A stretch of 64,000 bases of DNA, from the NCBI RefSeq assembly GCF_029257255.1, contig NZ_JARICI010000004.1, forward strand, positions 110,874 to 174,873. The letters are read 5' to 3'. Within the stretch, counting starts at the first letter, position 1. Each line of letters opens with the position of its first letter. Below the pieces are notes generated by a model. It did no database searches. It was not told the origin of the DNA and saw only the letters and a program-made list of their open reading frames with translations. Made by a program: the position numbers and the translations under genes. This document shows positions 18,217 to 26,018 of the stretch, piece by piece. This DNA is from Sporosarcina sp. Lineage in GTDB: Bacteria > Bacillota > Bacilli > Bacillales_A > Planococcaceae.

Positions 18217-19175
18217 TACCTGCGCATTTTATTGCCATCGCAATCGGCATGGTGCTTGACCGCCTTATTGGAGATCCACAATCTTGGCCGCATCCGGTCA
18301 AATGGATCGGCACATCCATCGGTAATTTGACGAAACTGCTGAATAGAGGCAGGCTGCGCACAATGAAGGGGGCACTGCTGTGGCTTATTATTGTCGGTGT
18401 AACATTTGCACTTGTCCTTTGGCTCGTCAGTTTTGCGTATAGACTTAATGTATTCGTTGGAATTACGGTGGAAGCGCTGCTGATTGCCGCCGGCTTAGCA
18501 CAAAAAAGTCTGCAGGATGCAACGCTTGCGGTTTATACACCATTAGAAGCAGGAGATTTACCAGAAGCGCGGGAAAAGCTGAGCTGGATCGTCGGCAGAG
18601 ATACCGACAAATTAAACAGTGCAGAAATCTCGCGTGCAACGATTGAAACAGTGTCGGAAAATACGTCGGACGGCATCACGGCACCGCTGTTTTGGGCTTT
18701 TCTGCTTGGTGCGCCGGGCCTCTGGCTGTACAAAGCGGTCAACACGCTTGATTCGATGGTGGGCTATAAAGATGAACGCTATGAACAGTTTGGCAAAGTA
18801 TCCGCGCATATGGATGATCTGCTGAATGTCATTCCTTCACGGATTTCAGGACTGCTGCTCCTTTTATTCAGCGCGAATGAAGGCGGACGTCCTTTAGGTA
18901 AGCGGATCGGCGGCTGGCTGCGTGATGCGAAGCGCCATCCGAGTCCGAACAGCGGTTACTTGGAAGCGGCGACAGCCTGGCAGCTCGATATTCAACTTGG
19001 CGGTAAAAATACATATCGAGGAAAAGTTTCGCAACGGGCGAAGATGGGGCCTCCCTCTTCATCGAAAATTACTGCCGCACACATCCGCTCGTCCATCCGA
19101 CAGATGCACTGGGTGTCCTGGACGTTCTGGCTGTTATTTACCGTGATTGGAGTGATGATGTATGCAATTGCCTGA
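18213..19175 (+). CDS. cbiB: Adenosylcobinamide-phosphate synthase CbiB
   Basis: A 320-residue membrane protein of the CbiB/CobD family. It attaches (R)-1-amino-2-propanol phosphate to adenosylcobyric acid. Motifs: DRLIGDPQSWPHPVKWIG at the N terminus, VSENTSDGITAPLFWAFLLGAPG, and TLDSMVGYKDERYEQFGK. It overlaps the preceding gene by four bases (ATGA). It acts directly after CbiZ in the salvage route. Confidence 0.94.
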   Translation: MIPAHFIAIAIGMVLDRLIGDPQSWPHPVKWIGTSIGNLTKLLNRGRLRTMKGALLWLIIVGVTFALVLWLVSFAYRLNVFVGITVEALLIAAGLAQKSLQDATLAVYTPLEAGDLPEAREKLSWIVGRDTDKLNSAEISRATIETVSENTSDGITAPLFWAFLLGAPGLWLYKAVNTLDSMVGYKDERYEQFGKVSAHMDDLLNVIPSRISGLLLLLFSANEGGRPLGKRIGGWLRDAKRHPSPNSGYLEAATAWQLDIQLGGKNTYRGKVSQRAKMGPPSSSKITAAHIRSSIRQMHWVSWTFWLLFTVIGVMMYAIA

Positions 19176-20235
19176 ACATGGTGCAAACAGTGCGCGACTG
19201 TATCATACGATCGGCTTGCCAGTTCCTGAGAAAGTATTCGATTTCAGTGAAAACTGCAATCCGGCTGGACTTCCGCGTTCTATAGAAGCAGCTTGGCCAG
19301 ATCTGATATCGAAACTAATGAATTACCCTGATCCTGAAGGCGAACCGTTTAAGTCGGCGGCGGCCGCCTATCATGGTGTCGATCCGCAGCGAGTGCTTGC
19401 CGGCAACGGAGCAGCTGAGCTGTTGTCATTGCTCGCACGGCGTTATAGAAAGAAACGTGTTGTGCTGATTGACCCGACATTTTCGGAATACCGCGCGACA
19501 CTCGAAGCCAATGAAGCGGAAATCGTGTCTGTGCAGGCAGAAGAAGCAGATGGTTTTATGCTTCCGGTTGAAAAGATACTGACGGCTTTGCCGGGTGCAG
19601 ACGCCGTCTATCTGTGCACACCTAACAATCCAACGGGGCTGTTGCCGACGTTTGAGGAGTTACTGACTGTCATTGAATCAGCAGAAAAATGCAGTGCAGA
19701 AGTGGTGCTGGACGAAGCATTCATTGATTTTGCAGATGAAGAAAAATCATTCATTTCACATTTACAAAAGTACCCGCATGTCATCGTCGTACGTTCCATG
19801 ACGAAAATGTACACGATTCCTGGAATCCGGCTCGGCTATCTGGTTGCAAATCCTGATATTATTACCTCCATCAAACAGCAGGCTCCTCACTGGCATATCA
19901 ACGGGCTCGCAGCTGAGATCGGAGTACTTTGTTTGAAAGAAGAAGCGTATCGCGAGCAGGCGGTTCGCCACGCAGAAATCGAGCGCCTGAAGATGAGTGA
20001 GTTCTTGCTCCTGCGCGGTTGCCAAGTAGTAGATTCGGAAGCGAATTATCTAGTATTTCAACCAGCTCAGGAAGCCGGAAAGCTTTATCATTATTTATTG
20101 GCAAGAGGTTTCGTTTTACGTCATTCTGAGAACTTTCGGGGAATGGATGGCAGATGGCTGCGAGTCGGAATGAAATCGACAGCGATGATGGAGCAACTGC
20201 GGGAGGAGATGGCTGTATGGTTCGCGGGGCAATAA
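19162..20235 (+). CDS. cobD: Threonine-phosphate decarboxylase CobD (PLP enzyme)
   Basis: A 357-residue class I/II aminotransferase-fold enzyme. It decarboxylates L-threonine phosphate to (R)-1-amino-2-propanol phosphate, the substrate for CbiB. The PLP lysine lies in VRSMTKMYTIPGIRLGYL; CTPNNPTG and DEAFIDF are the other PLP-site motifs. HisC-like ancestry is obvious, but the context within the cobalamin operon and the N terminus PEHGANSARLYHTIG favour CobD. It overlaps the end of cbiB by 14 bases. Confidence 0.9.
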   Translation: MQLPEHGANSARLYHTIGLPVPEKVFDFSENCNPAGLPRSIEAAWPDLISKLMNYPDPEGEPFKSAAAAYHGVDPQRVLAGNGAAELLSLLARRYRKKRVVLIDPTFSEYRATLEANEAEIVSVQAEEADGFMLPVEKILTALPGADAVYLCTPNNPTGLLPTFEELLTVIESAEKCSAEVVLDEAFIDFADEEKSFISHLQKYPHVIVVRSMTKMYTIPGIRLGYLVANPDIITSIKQQAPHWHINGLAAEIGVLCLKEEAYREQAVRHAEIERLKMSEFLLLRGCQVVDSEANYLVFQPAQEAGKLYHYLLARGFVLRHSENFRGMDGRWLRVGMKSTAMMEQLREEMAVWFAGQ

Positions 20236-20786
20236 CGTTCATAAGTGGTGGTGCACGCAGCGGTAAAAGCGCTTACGCAGAAAAAATGCTCGTCTCAGAG
20301 CGCGGCCGCCTCATCTATATTGCATCAGGTGTAGCGTTTGATCAGGAAATGCAAGAGCGCATCTCGAAACACCGGCAGGATCGAAAAGATGCACAGTGGC
20401 TAACAATCGAGCAACCGACAAACCTTCATCTCGCACTACCGCAGTTGCAAGAAGGAGATCTCATACTCTGGGACTGTATGACGACGTGGCTTGCGAATGA
20501 AATGTATGAAGGATTTGAAAACGGTAATCCCTGCTGGCAACGTTCCGGCTGTCTCGCGCAGAAACAGCAACAGCTGATGAAAACTCTGGCTGAGATAAGT
20601 GAGATCGCTGCACACCTCGTGATCGTATCGAATGAAGTACTCGACGAATGGCCGCATTATGAAGAAGAAACGGAAGTCTACCGCCGCGCAATCGGCGAAC
20701 TTCATCAGCAACTGGTCCAATTCAGCGACACGGCAATCGAAATGGACCATGGACTGCCACTAATCTGGAAAGGGGAATTGCGATGA
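20217..20786 (+). CDS. cobU: Adenosylcobinamide kinase/guanylyltransferase CobU
   Basis: A 189-residue CobU-family enzyme that phosphorylates adenosylcobinamide and then forms adenosylcobinamide-GDP. The P-loop GGARSGKS and the RISKHRQDR segment (the His used for GMP transfer in CobU) are intact, as is LILWDCMTTWLANEM. However, the usual NEVGxGIVP motif is replaced by NEVLDEWPH. The start at 20217 has GGGAGGAG upstream and overlaps cobD by 19 bases. A second CobU-like gene 2 kb downstream retains the motif lost here. Confidence 0.88.
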   Translation: MVRGAITFISGGARSGKSAYAEKMLVSERGRLIYIASGVAFDQEMQERISKHRQDRKDAQWLTIEQPTNLHLALPQLQEGDLILWDCMTTWLANEMYEGFENGNPCWQRSGCLAQKQQQLMKTLAEISEIAAHLVIVSNEVLDEWPHYEEETEVYRRAIGELHQQLVQFSDTAIEMDHGLPLIWKGELR

Positions 20787-21601
20787 ACGGATTACTCGTT
20801 GCCGGCACCGCGTCAGACGTAGGAAAAACCATGATATGCACCGCGTTCTGCAGGATTCTTGCCAATGAAGGCGTACGCGTTGCCCCTTTCAAATCACAGA
20901 ACATGTCGGGTTTCTCCGTAATTTTGCCGGACGGACGAGAGATCAGCCGCTCCCAGTTCCAGCAAGCGGAAGCGGCAAAGACAGAAGCGATCGCGGAGAT
21001 GAATCCTATTTTATTGAAGCCGAAACCAGGCTTGCAGTCAGAGGTTTTGTTTTTAGGTAAACCGCTAACTTCAATCGGAGGTAAGGAATTTCGTGAAGAG
21101 CTTTATGATCAAGGTCTGGAGACTATCAAGTCGGCACTCGCACATCTATCACAGCACTATGATACGGTAATTCTGGAAGGTGCAGGAAGCACGGCGGAAG
21201 TGAATTTGATGGACCGCGAGCTGACAAATATGCGTGCTGCAGAACTGGCGGACGTGCCGGTCGTGCTCGTAGCGGATATTTCTAAAGGCGGTGCGATTGC
21301 GTCGATCGTCGGTACACTGCAGCTGCTGACGCCTGAACAAAGAGCGCGTGTTAAAGCAATTATCATTAACAAATTTTATGGCGACCTGGAATACTTCCAA
21401 GAAGGCGTCGATTTCATTGGAAATTATACAGGGATTCAGGTTGCAGGGGTTATACCTGTTCTCGAAAATCACGGAATACCGGAAGAGGATATGGATCGTG
21501 AAACACAGCTTGCTGCAGATGGAGTAGACGTCTACGAACAGTGGGCGGATCACGTCAAGCGGCATATCGACTGGCCGCTGATTCAATCCATTTTGGCGTA
21601 A
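20783..21601 (+). CDS. Short cobyric acid synthase-like amidoligase (CobQ without glutaminase domain)
   Basis: A 272-residue protein matching the N-terminal ATP-dependent amidoligase half of CobQ/CbiP: P-loop GTASDVGKTMICTAFCR, PFKSQNMS, KPKPGLQSEV, LEGAGSTAEVNLMDRELTNM and VVLVADISKGGAIASIVGTL. Full CobQ is about 500 residues and continues into a class I glutamine amidotransferase domain. Here that domain is absent, and the sequence passes at about residue 235 into a short tail (VYEQWADHVKRHIDWPLI) that resembles the extreme C terminus of CobQ. The frame is intact, with coupled starts, so this does not look like a pseudogene. No corrin-ring synthesis gene is present in the operon. Confidence 0.85.
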   Translation: MNGLLVAGTASDVGKTMICTAFCRILANEGVRVAPFKSQNMSGFSVILPDGREISRSQFQQAEAAKTEAIAEMNPILLKPKPGLQSEVLFLGKPLTSIGGKEFREELYDQGLETIKSALAHLSQHYDTVILEGAGSTAEVNLMDRELTNMRAAELADVPVVLVADISKGGAIASIVGTLQLLTPEQRARVKAIIINKFYGDLEYFQEGVDFIGNYTGIQVAGVIPVLENHGIPEEDMDRETQLAADGVDVYEQWADHVKRHIDWPLIQSILA

Positions 21602-21613
21602 AGGAGTGAGAAG

Positions 21614-22378
21614 ATGAATAGCATTTTACTAGCGCTTCAATTTTTCACCATGCTGCCTGTCAGGAAAGAATTGCCGCTCGGGAAAAAAGAAGTATCCGGC
21701 ATGTACATGGCGTTGCCGCTTGTCGGCGGAGGAATTGGATTATTACTTGCAGGCGTCGCATATCTAGTCAGTGATTTGAACAGTTTTCTCGCTGCGGTGC
21801 TCATTCTGCTGGCGGGTTTGATTGCGACGGGCGGTCTGCATGCAGATGGATTTGCAGATCTTGGAGACGCATTCTTCTCCTATCAGGACCAGGAAAAGCG
21901 GCTGACAATCATGGAAGACCCGAGGCTCGGCGCATTTGGTACGCTGTCTTTACTACTATTGCTCGGCTTGAAAATCGGTCTGTTCATTGAAATTATCGGG
22001 CTTGTGCACGGCTGGGCACTACTTGCGGCAGTGCCAATTCTTTCGAGATCGGCTATGGTCATGTATTTCACCACGACAAAAACAGCGAAGCAAAGCGGTA
22101 TTGCGCACTTCTTCCAGCAGCATTTTCTGCAGGGAAGAATCCAGCTGGCCGCGGTCTTTATCAGCTTGATTACCATGCTTGCGCTCGTCGTTCTTTACCA
22201 TTCATTTGCCATCGTGTTTGTCTTACTCATAACAATCGTGCTTGCGGTTTGGCTGTACCAACGCTGGACCATCAAACATTTCGGTGGTGTCACTGGTGAT
22301 CTGTGTGGCGCGTTTATTGAAGGAATGGAGGTGTTATTATGGCTTGTACTCATCGTGTGTATCTCGTTAGGCATTTAA
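21614..22378 (+). CDS. cobS: Adenosylcobinamide-GDP ribazoletransferase CobS
   Basis: A 254-residue polytopic membrane protein. It joins adenosylcobinamide-GDP with alpha-ribazole (phosphate) to complete the nucleotide loop of cobalamin. The CobS signature GGLHADGFADLGDAFFS lies near residue 75, and GGVTGDLCGAFIEGMEV near the C terminus. The ribosome binding site is AAGGAG. The gene overlaps the phosphatase gene that follows by 40 bases. Confidence 0.94.
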   Translation: MNSILLALQFFTMLPVRKELPLGKKEVSGMYMALPLVGGGIGLLLAGVAYLVSDLNSFLAAVLILLAGLIATGGLHADGFADLGDAFFSYQDQEKRLTIMEDPRLGAFGTLSLLLLLGLKIGLFIEIIGLVHGWALLAAVPILSRSAMVMYFTTTKTAKQSGIAHFFQQHFLQGRIQLAAVFISLITMLALVVLYHSFAIVFVLLITIVLAVWLYQRWTIKHFGGVTGDLCGAFIEGMEVLLWLVLIVCISLGI

Positions 22379-22932
22379 AAACCACGGCCAATGAAAAGCG
22401 GCAATATTGCGGCTGGACGGACAGCGGGCTGGTTTTAGAAGAAGGCGATGCCATTGAATTTCCGGTTGAAGTGAAGCACGTAACCGGCAGTGATTTGAAA
22501 AGAACCCGTCAGACTGCTGCCATCTATTTTCCCGGTGTAGAATTTACGGAGGATGCACGCTGGCGTGAATGTCATTTTGGTGATTTTGAAGGGAAAACTT
22601 TTGAAGAGTTGAAGGGCAATGTGGATTATACGAAGTGGCTGGAAAACCCTTGGCAACAGTCACCGAAAAACGGGGAGACGTTGGGCCAGGTGAAATCCCG
22701 TGCCCTCGAAGCGTTCTGTGAACTGCCAAATGAAGCTGTCGTTGTAACACATGGCGGAGTGATCCGTCTGCTGCTCGAATTATTTTCGCCTGAACCCCGT
22801 TCATTCTGGGAGTGGAATGTACAGAACGGTTCCATCTGGCAATTCGAATGTGCGGATGAACAGCAATGGAAGGAAGGGAAGCCATGCACATCTTTATTGG
22901 AGGTGCCTATAACGGCAAAACGGAGTACGTAA
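22339..22932 (+). CDS. cobC: Histidine phosphatase, probable alpha-ribazole phosphatase CobC
   Basis: A 197-residue histidine phosphatase superfamily protein. It probably removes the phosphate from alpha-ribazole-5'-phosphate or adenosylcobalamin-5'-phosphate, judged by its place between cobS and a cobU-like gene. The catalytic Arg-His is present as VRHLKTTANE (most relatives have RHGET), with the partner motifs SDLKRTRQTA and VTHGGVIRLLLEL. The start at 22339 has GGAGGTG upstream and lies inside cobS, so the two are translationally coupled. Confidence 0.85.
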   Translation: MACTHRVYLVRHLKTTANEKRQYCGWTDSGLVLEEGDAIEFPVEVKHVTGSDLKRTRQTAAIYFPGVEFTEDARWRECHFGDFEGKTFEELKGNVDYTKWLENPWQQSPKNGETLGQVKSRALEAFCELPNEAVVVTHGGVIRLLLELFSPEPRSFWEWNVQNGSIWQFECADEQQWKEGKPCTSLLEVPITAKRST

Positions 22933-23273
22933 GGCGCTGGATTGGCGATCAGCCGGCGTGTTTCTGTACAATGGAAACAGCAGCAAATGCAAAGTCCGGC
23001 GAACGTCTTGTTATTTCTGCTGTGCATGAATGGCTGAAGAATACAGAGCTGATCGAACAGCAGGTGAATGAAGCAGTGCAGGCCGTAAACAAGCCGGACA
23101 CCATATTCATTTTGACCGAAATAGGCCGTGGCGTAGTGCCGCTCGAGGCAGAACAGCGTGAACTGCGCGACCGCTGCGGACGGCTTTATCAGCAATTATA
23201 CAAAGAAGCATCAGACGTCACACGGATTTGGTACGGAATTCCCCAATCAATTAAAAGGAGTGGAGACGAATGA
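22884..23273 (+). CDS. Short second CobU-like P-loop protein
   Basis: A 129-residue protein with a P-loop GGAYNGKT at the N terminus and a C-terminal segment TEIGRGVVPLEAEQRELRDRCGRLYQQL. The latter matches the EVGxGIVPxxxxxRxxRDxxGxxNQ kinase motif of CobU. The middle of CobU, including the HRxxR segment with the guanylylation His, is missing. Either it is a dedicated adenosylcobinamide kinase or it works with the longer CobU at 20217. The start is placed at 22884 (GAAGGAAGGGAAG ribosome binding site), overlapping cobC by 49 bases. Confidence 0.78.
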   Translation: MHIFIGGAYNGKTEYVRRWIGDQPACFCTMETAANAKSGERLVISAVHEWLKNTELIEQQVNEAVQAVNKPDTIFILTEIGRGVVPLEAEQRELRDRCGRLYQQLYKEASDVTRIWYGIPQSIKRSGDE

Positions 23274-23851
23274 AGATTTATACAAAAACAGGCGATAAAG
23301 GAACGACAAGTTTAATTGGCGGACGCGTGGCGAAAGATGATTTACGCGTAGAAGCATACGGCACCATCGATGAACTAAATTCCTTTGTAGGAAAAGCAAT
23401 GACGGAGCTGGATAAGGAAACATTTGCAGATATTCTGACGGACCTAGAAACCATCCAGAATGAACTGTTCGACGGTGGCGGTGATCTGGCGAACGTGATG
23501 AAAGAGCGTCACTATAAACTAGACGACGAGCCAGTTTCAGTACTAGAAGAACGTATCGACAAGCTGATGGAAGAAGCACCAGAACTCGAGCGATTCATCC
23601 TGCCAGGCGGCTCGCCGGCAGCTGCAACTCTACACATCGCACGCACCGTCACGCGCCGCGCAGAGCGAGTAACAGTCACCTTAATGAACGCAGCAGACGA
23701 CGTATCACCAGTAGTCCAGCGCTACCTCAACCGCCTATCCGACTACCTATTCGTCGCTGCACGCATCGTCAACGCCCGACTCGGCATCAAAGATAACGAG
23801 TATGTCCGCAGTGCTAAAGTGTTTCGTACTGGGGAGAAGAAGGATAAGTAA
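23270..23851 (+). CDS. ATP:cob(I)alamin adenosyltransferase, PduO type
   Basis: A 193-residue PduO/MMAB-family enzyme (YvqK of B. subtilis). It transfers the adenosyl group from ATP to cob(I)alamin or cobinamide to give the 5'-deoxyadenosyl cofactor. The N-terminal IYTKTGDKGTTSLIGG and VEAYGTIDELNSFVG, and the active-site RTVTRRAERV, are diagnostic. It is the last gene of the operon and overlaps the previous stop by four bases. Its product is the cofactor needed by IcmF, encoded 10 kb downstream. Confidence 0.95.
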   Translation: MKIYTKTGDKGTTSLIGGRVAKDDLRVEAYGTIDELNSFVGKAMTELDKETFADILTDLETIQNELFDGGGDLANVMKERHYKLDDEPVSVLEERIDKLMEEAPELERFILPGGSPAAATLHIARTVTRRAERVTVTLMNAADDVSPVVQRYLNRLSDYLFVAARIVNARLGIKDNEYVRSAKVFRTGEKKDK

Positions 23852-23879
23852 GTAGTGTGGGGAGCTGGTAAGCAGTGAG

Positions 23880-23965
23880 GAGACCGTTTCCCTGCGTTCT
23901 AGGCGGACTCGTTCGGGAGGGATCGCGGTGAGCCAAGCGAACAGCGAAGGGTTCGCTTTGCCGTA
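23880..23965 (-). repeat. Truncated inverted-repeat element, copy R2
   Basis: Matches the left half of R1 (CCCTGCGTTC, GGCGGAC, GCGGTGAGCC) but lacks the CGACTCC half, so it cannot form the full outer stem. Bases 23966-24237 are AT-rich and show nothing else. Confidence 0.6.
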
Positions 23966-24237
23966 TTTCTGTTCACTTTACAGAAATTAAGACGGTACAC
24001 TAGCTTTGTTTTTAATACTTGTCTAGTTAGATACTCTTCAAAAAGTATTGTGACGTAAGGTGAGGATTCCTCGCTTTTGGCTGAGTTTATTTTTCAAATG
24101 CTTTATAAAAGTTTTTATACCCCTTTTTGTATTACACCAGATTACGTCTCTGCAACAATTAAATAATGTACTTGGACAAAATTCAGATACCGTAATATTT
24201 TCTATGTACAAACAGAGTAGCACTGCTTAAAATTTAG

Positions 24238-24365
24238 GGATTGAAGCGTAAGCCGGTCGACTCCGGGAGGATCAGCGTGCGCCTTGAGACCCTGGACAGA
24301 GCGAAGCGAAGGAAGCGGCTCAAGCCACGCCCTCCGGAAAGCGTACCGGCTGAAGCGCAAATCCC
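24238..24365 (+). repeat. Covarying inverted-repeat element, copy R3
   Basis: Begins GGATTGAAGCG and ends GAAGCGCAAATCC. The outer stem is GCCGGT/ACCGGC around the invariant CGACTCC and GGAAAGCGT; the inner stem is CTTGAG/CTCAAG. Confidence 0.85.
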
Positions 24366-24397
24366 AAACTGCATACTAAGTTCTCCACAACAAAGTA

Positions 24398-24430
24398 AAA
24401 ACAGAGACGCAAAATGGTCTCTGTTTTTCT
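24398..24430. terminator. Bidirectional terminator at the end of the alcohol dehydrogenase gene
   Basis: AACAGAGAC/GTCTCTGTT stem flanked by AAAA and TTTT, between the cobalamin operon (+) and the dehydrogenase gene (-). Confidence 0.8.
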
Positions 24431-24447
24431 ATACAAATTTATAACTT

Positions 24448-25647
24448 CTACTCCCTAATCAAATCATAAAGCTCCGTAAACTGCTTCTTGCTTAAAATCT
24501 GTGGCACGGGATACAGCGGATTGGCTTCTGCATCCGCCCGCTCGACCATCAGCGGAATATCCTCTGGCTGAATCCCGCTTACCTTATCCGGAATATCCAT
24601 CGACCGATTTAAAGCGCGAATCGCCTCAATAAACTTCTCAGCCTTCACCTGATTCGTATCAGTTGGGGCCGCAATCCCAACTACATCAGCAAGCTCAGAC
24701 AACGGCCCGTAAACATGTTGGCCATAGTACTCTAAGACATGCGGCATAATGATCGAGTTCGCAAGACCATGCGGCACATTGTAAAAACCGCCGAGCGTAT
24801 GCGCGATTGCGTGCACATTGCCCACAAAAGCTCGGGTAAACGCCTTGCCACCCAAATAAGCGGCCTGCAGCATATTTGTCCGTGCTGCCAAGTTCTCTCC
24901 GTTGGAATAGGCTTCATATACATTACCGAAAACCAACCTGACAACTTCCCGGCTCCACTGCCTCGTCTCTTTCGTATTGCTTCTGCCGATATACGCCTCC
25001 ACGGCATGCGTCAGCGCGTCCATCCCTGTTGCGGCCGTAATGGCAGGTGGCAATTTTATAGTCAACAGCGGGTCAAGAACTGCGTAATGCGGCAACAGTG
25101 AGGGGTCCATAATGGCGTACTTTTCATGCGTATCCGGATTTGTCACAACGGCTGCAAGTGTCGCCTCGCTGCCTGTGCCCGATGTGGTCGGCACTGCAAA
25201 GAAAGTAGGGATTGCTTTGCGAACTCGCAATGAGCCTTTCAGCTGTGCGATGCTTTGTGTTGGTCTCGCAATTCTTGCGCCGACAGCTTTTGCGCAATCG
25301 ATAGGCGAACCTCCGCCGAATGCAATGAGTGCCTCACATTTATTCGCCAGATAGAGACCGCGGGCTTCTTCAATATTTGCGATTGTCGGATTTGGCACGG
25401 TGCGGTCGTAAACCAAATACTTAATTCCCAATGAATCAAGACCAATCAGCAGAACGTCCATCAAATGAAGCTTTGCAATTTCCTGGTCTGTGACGATCAG
25501 TACACTGTTAATTCCGAGCTCCTGTACTTTACCCGGCAGCTGTTCCAAACATGCCGGTCCCTGCAGCAATTCGGGCTCCCGCCATGGAAGGAAACCCAGT
25601 GCGGCTTTGAAAACTTGTTGATAAGTACGCGCGTAGATGTGATTCAT
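24448..25647 (-). CDS. Iron-containing alcohol dehydrogenase
   Basis: A 399-residue group III (iron-dependent) alcohol dehydrogenase. The NAD-binding GGGSPIDCAKA lies near residue 115, and the metal-binding region is ATGMDALTHAVEAYIG with GNVHAIAHTLGGFYNVPHG, supplying the Asp and three His ligands. Members reduce or oxidise short-chain aldehydes and alcohols; the substrate cannot be told from sequence. The start is taken at 25647, nine bases after GAGAGG. It is a single minus-strand gene between two plus-strand operons, with no evident functional link to either. Confidence 0.88.
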   Translation of the reverse strand: MNHIYARTYQQVFKAALGFLPWREPELLQGPACLEQLPGKVQELGINSVLIVTDQEIAKLHLMDVLLIGLDSLGIKYLVYDRTVPNPTIANIEEARGLYLANKCEALIAFGGGSPIDCAKAVGARIARPTQSIAQLKGSLRVRKAIPTFFAVPTTSGTGSEATLAAVVTNPDTHEKYAIMDPSLLPHYAVLDPLLTIKLPPAITAATGMDALTHAVEAYIGRSNTKETRQWSREVVRLVFGNVYEAYSNGENLAARTNMLQAAYLGGKAFTRAFVGNVHAIAHTLGGFYNVPHGLANSIIMPHVLEYYGQHVYGPLSELADVVGIAAPTDTNQVKAEKFIEAIRALNRSMDIPDKVSGIQPEDIPLMVERADAEANPLYPVPQILSKKQFTELYDLIRE

Positions 25648-25913
25648 TGTCCTCATCCTCTCTTCTGAATCTAACTGTTTCTCCCAATACGCTTTTATGA
25701 TATCAGAATATTTACTATATTGATATTATATAAGTGTGCACAAACTAATTAAAAACGTAAGAAAGTGCACTAATTAGTATCAAAAGCTATTGATTACAAC
25801 CTGATAACCCCGGAAAATCATTGTTAATGAATGTTTACAATTTTTCGAAAGGGTTAAACAAAGATACCCCTTTACGCTTTTTATTATCACTTAAATAAAT
25901 TTTCAAAAAACAG

Positions 25914-25943
25914 TTGACTGAATGCTCATTCATAATTTACACT
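25914..25943 (+). promoter_or_regulatory. Promoter of the fatty-acid degradation operon with overlapping FadR operator
   Basis: TTGACT (25914-25919) and TACACT (25938-25943) are 18 bases apart. The dyad TGACTGA-ATGC-TCATTCA at 25915-25932 overlaps the -35 box and spacer; it matches the TGAnTGA..TCAnTCA form of FadR operators in Bacillus. The operon encodes FadR itself, so acyl-CoA-relieved autorepression is expected. The rest of the 370-base gap upstream is AT-rich with nothing else evident. Confidence 0.75.
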
Positions 25944-26018
25944 GTACATATATTAAACTACTCGTAAGCGCTTTATCGTGATTATATTAGCGTGAAAACA
26001 GAGGAAGGGGAGAATAAG

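Noticed and set aside
19162..20235. Histidinol-phosphate aminotransferase (HisC)
   Set aside because: The fold is shared, but the operon context between cbiB and cobU and the N-terminal sequence favour the CobD decarboxylase.
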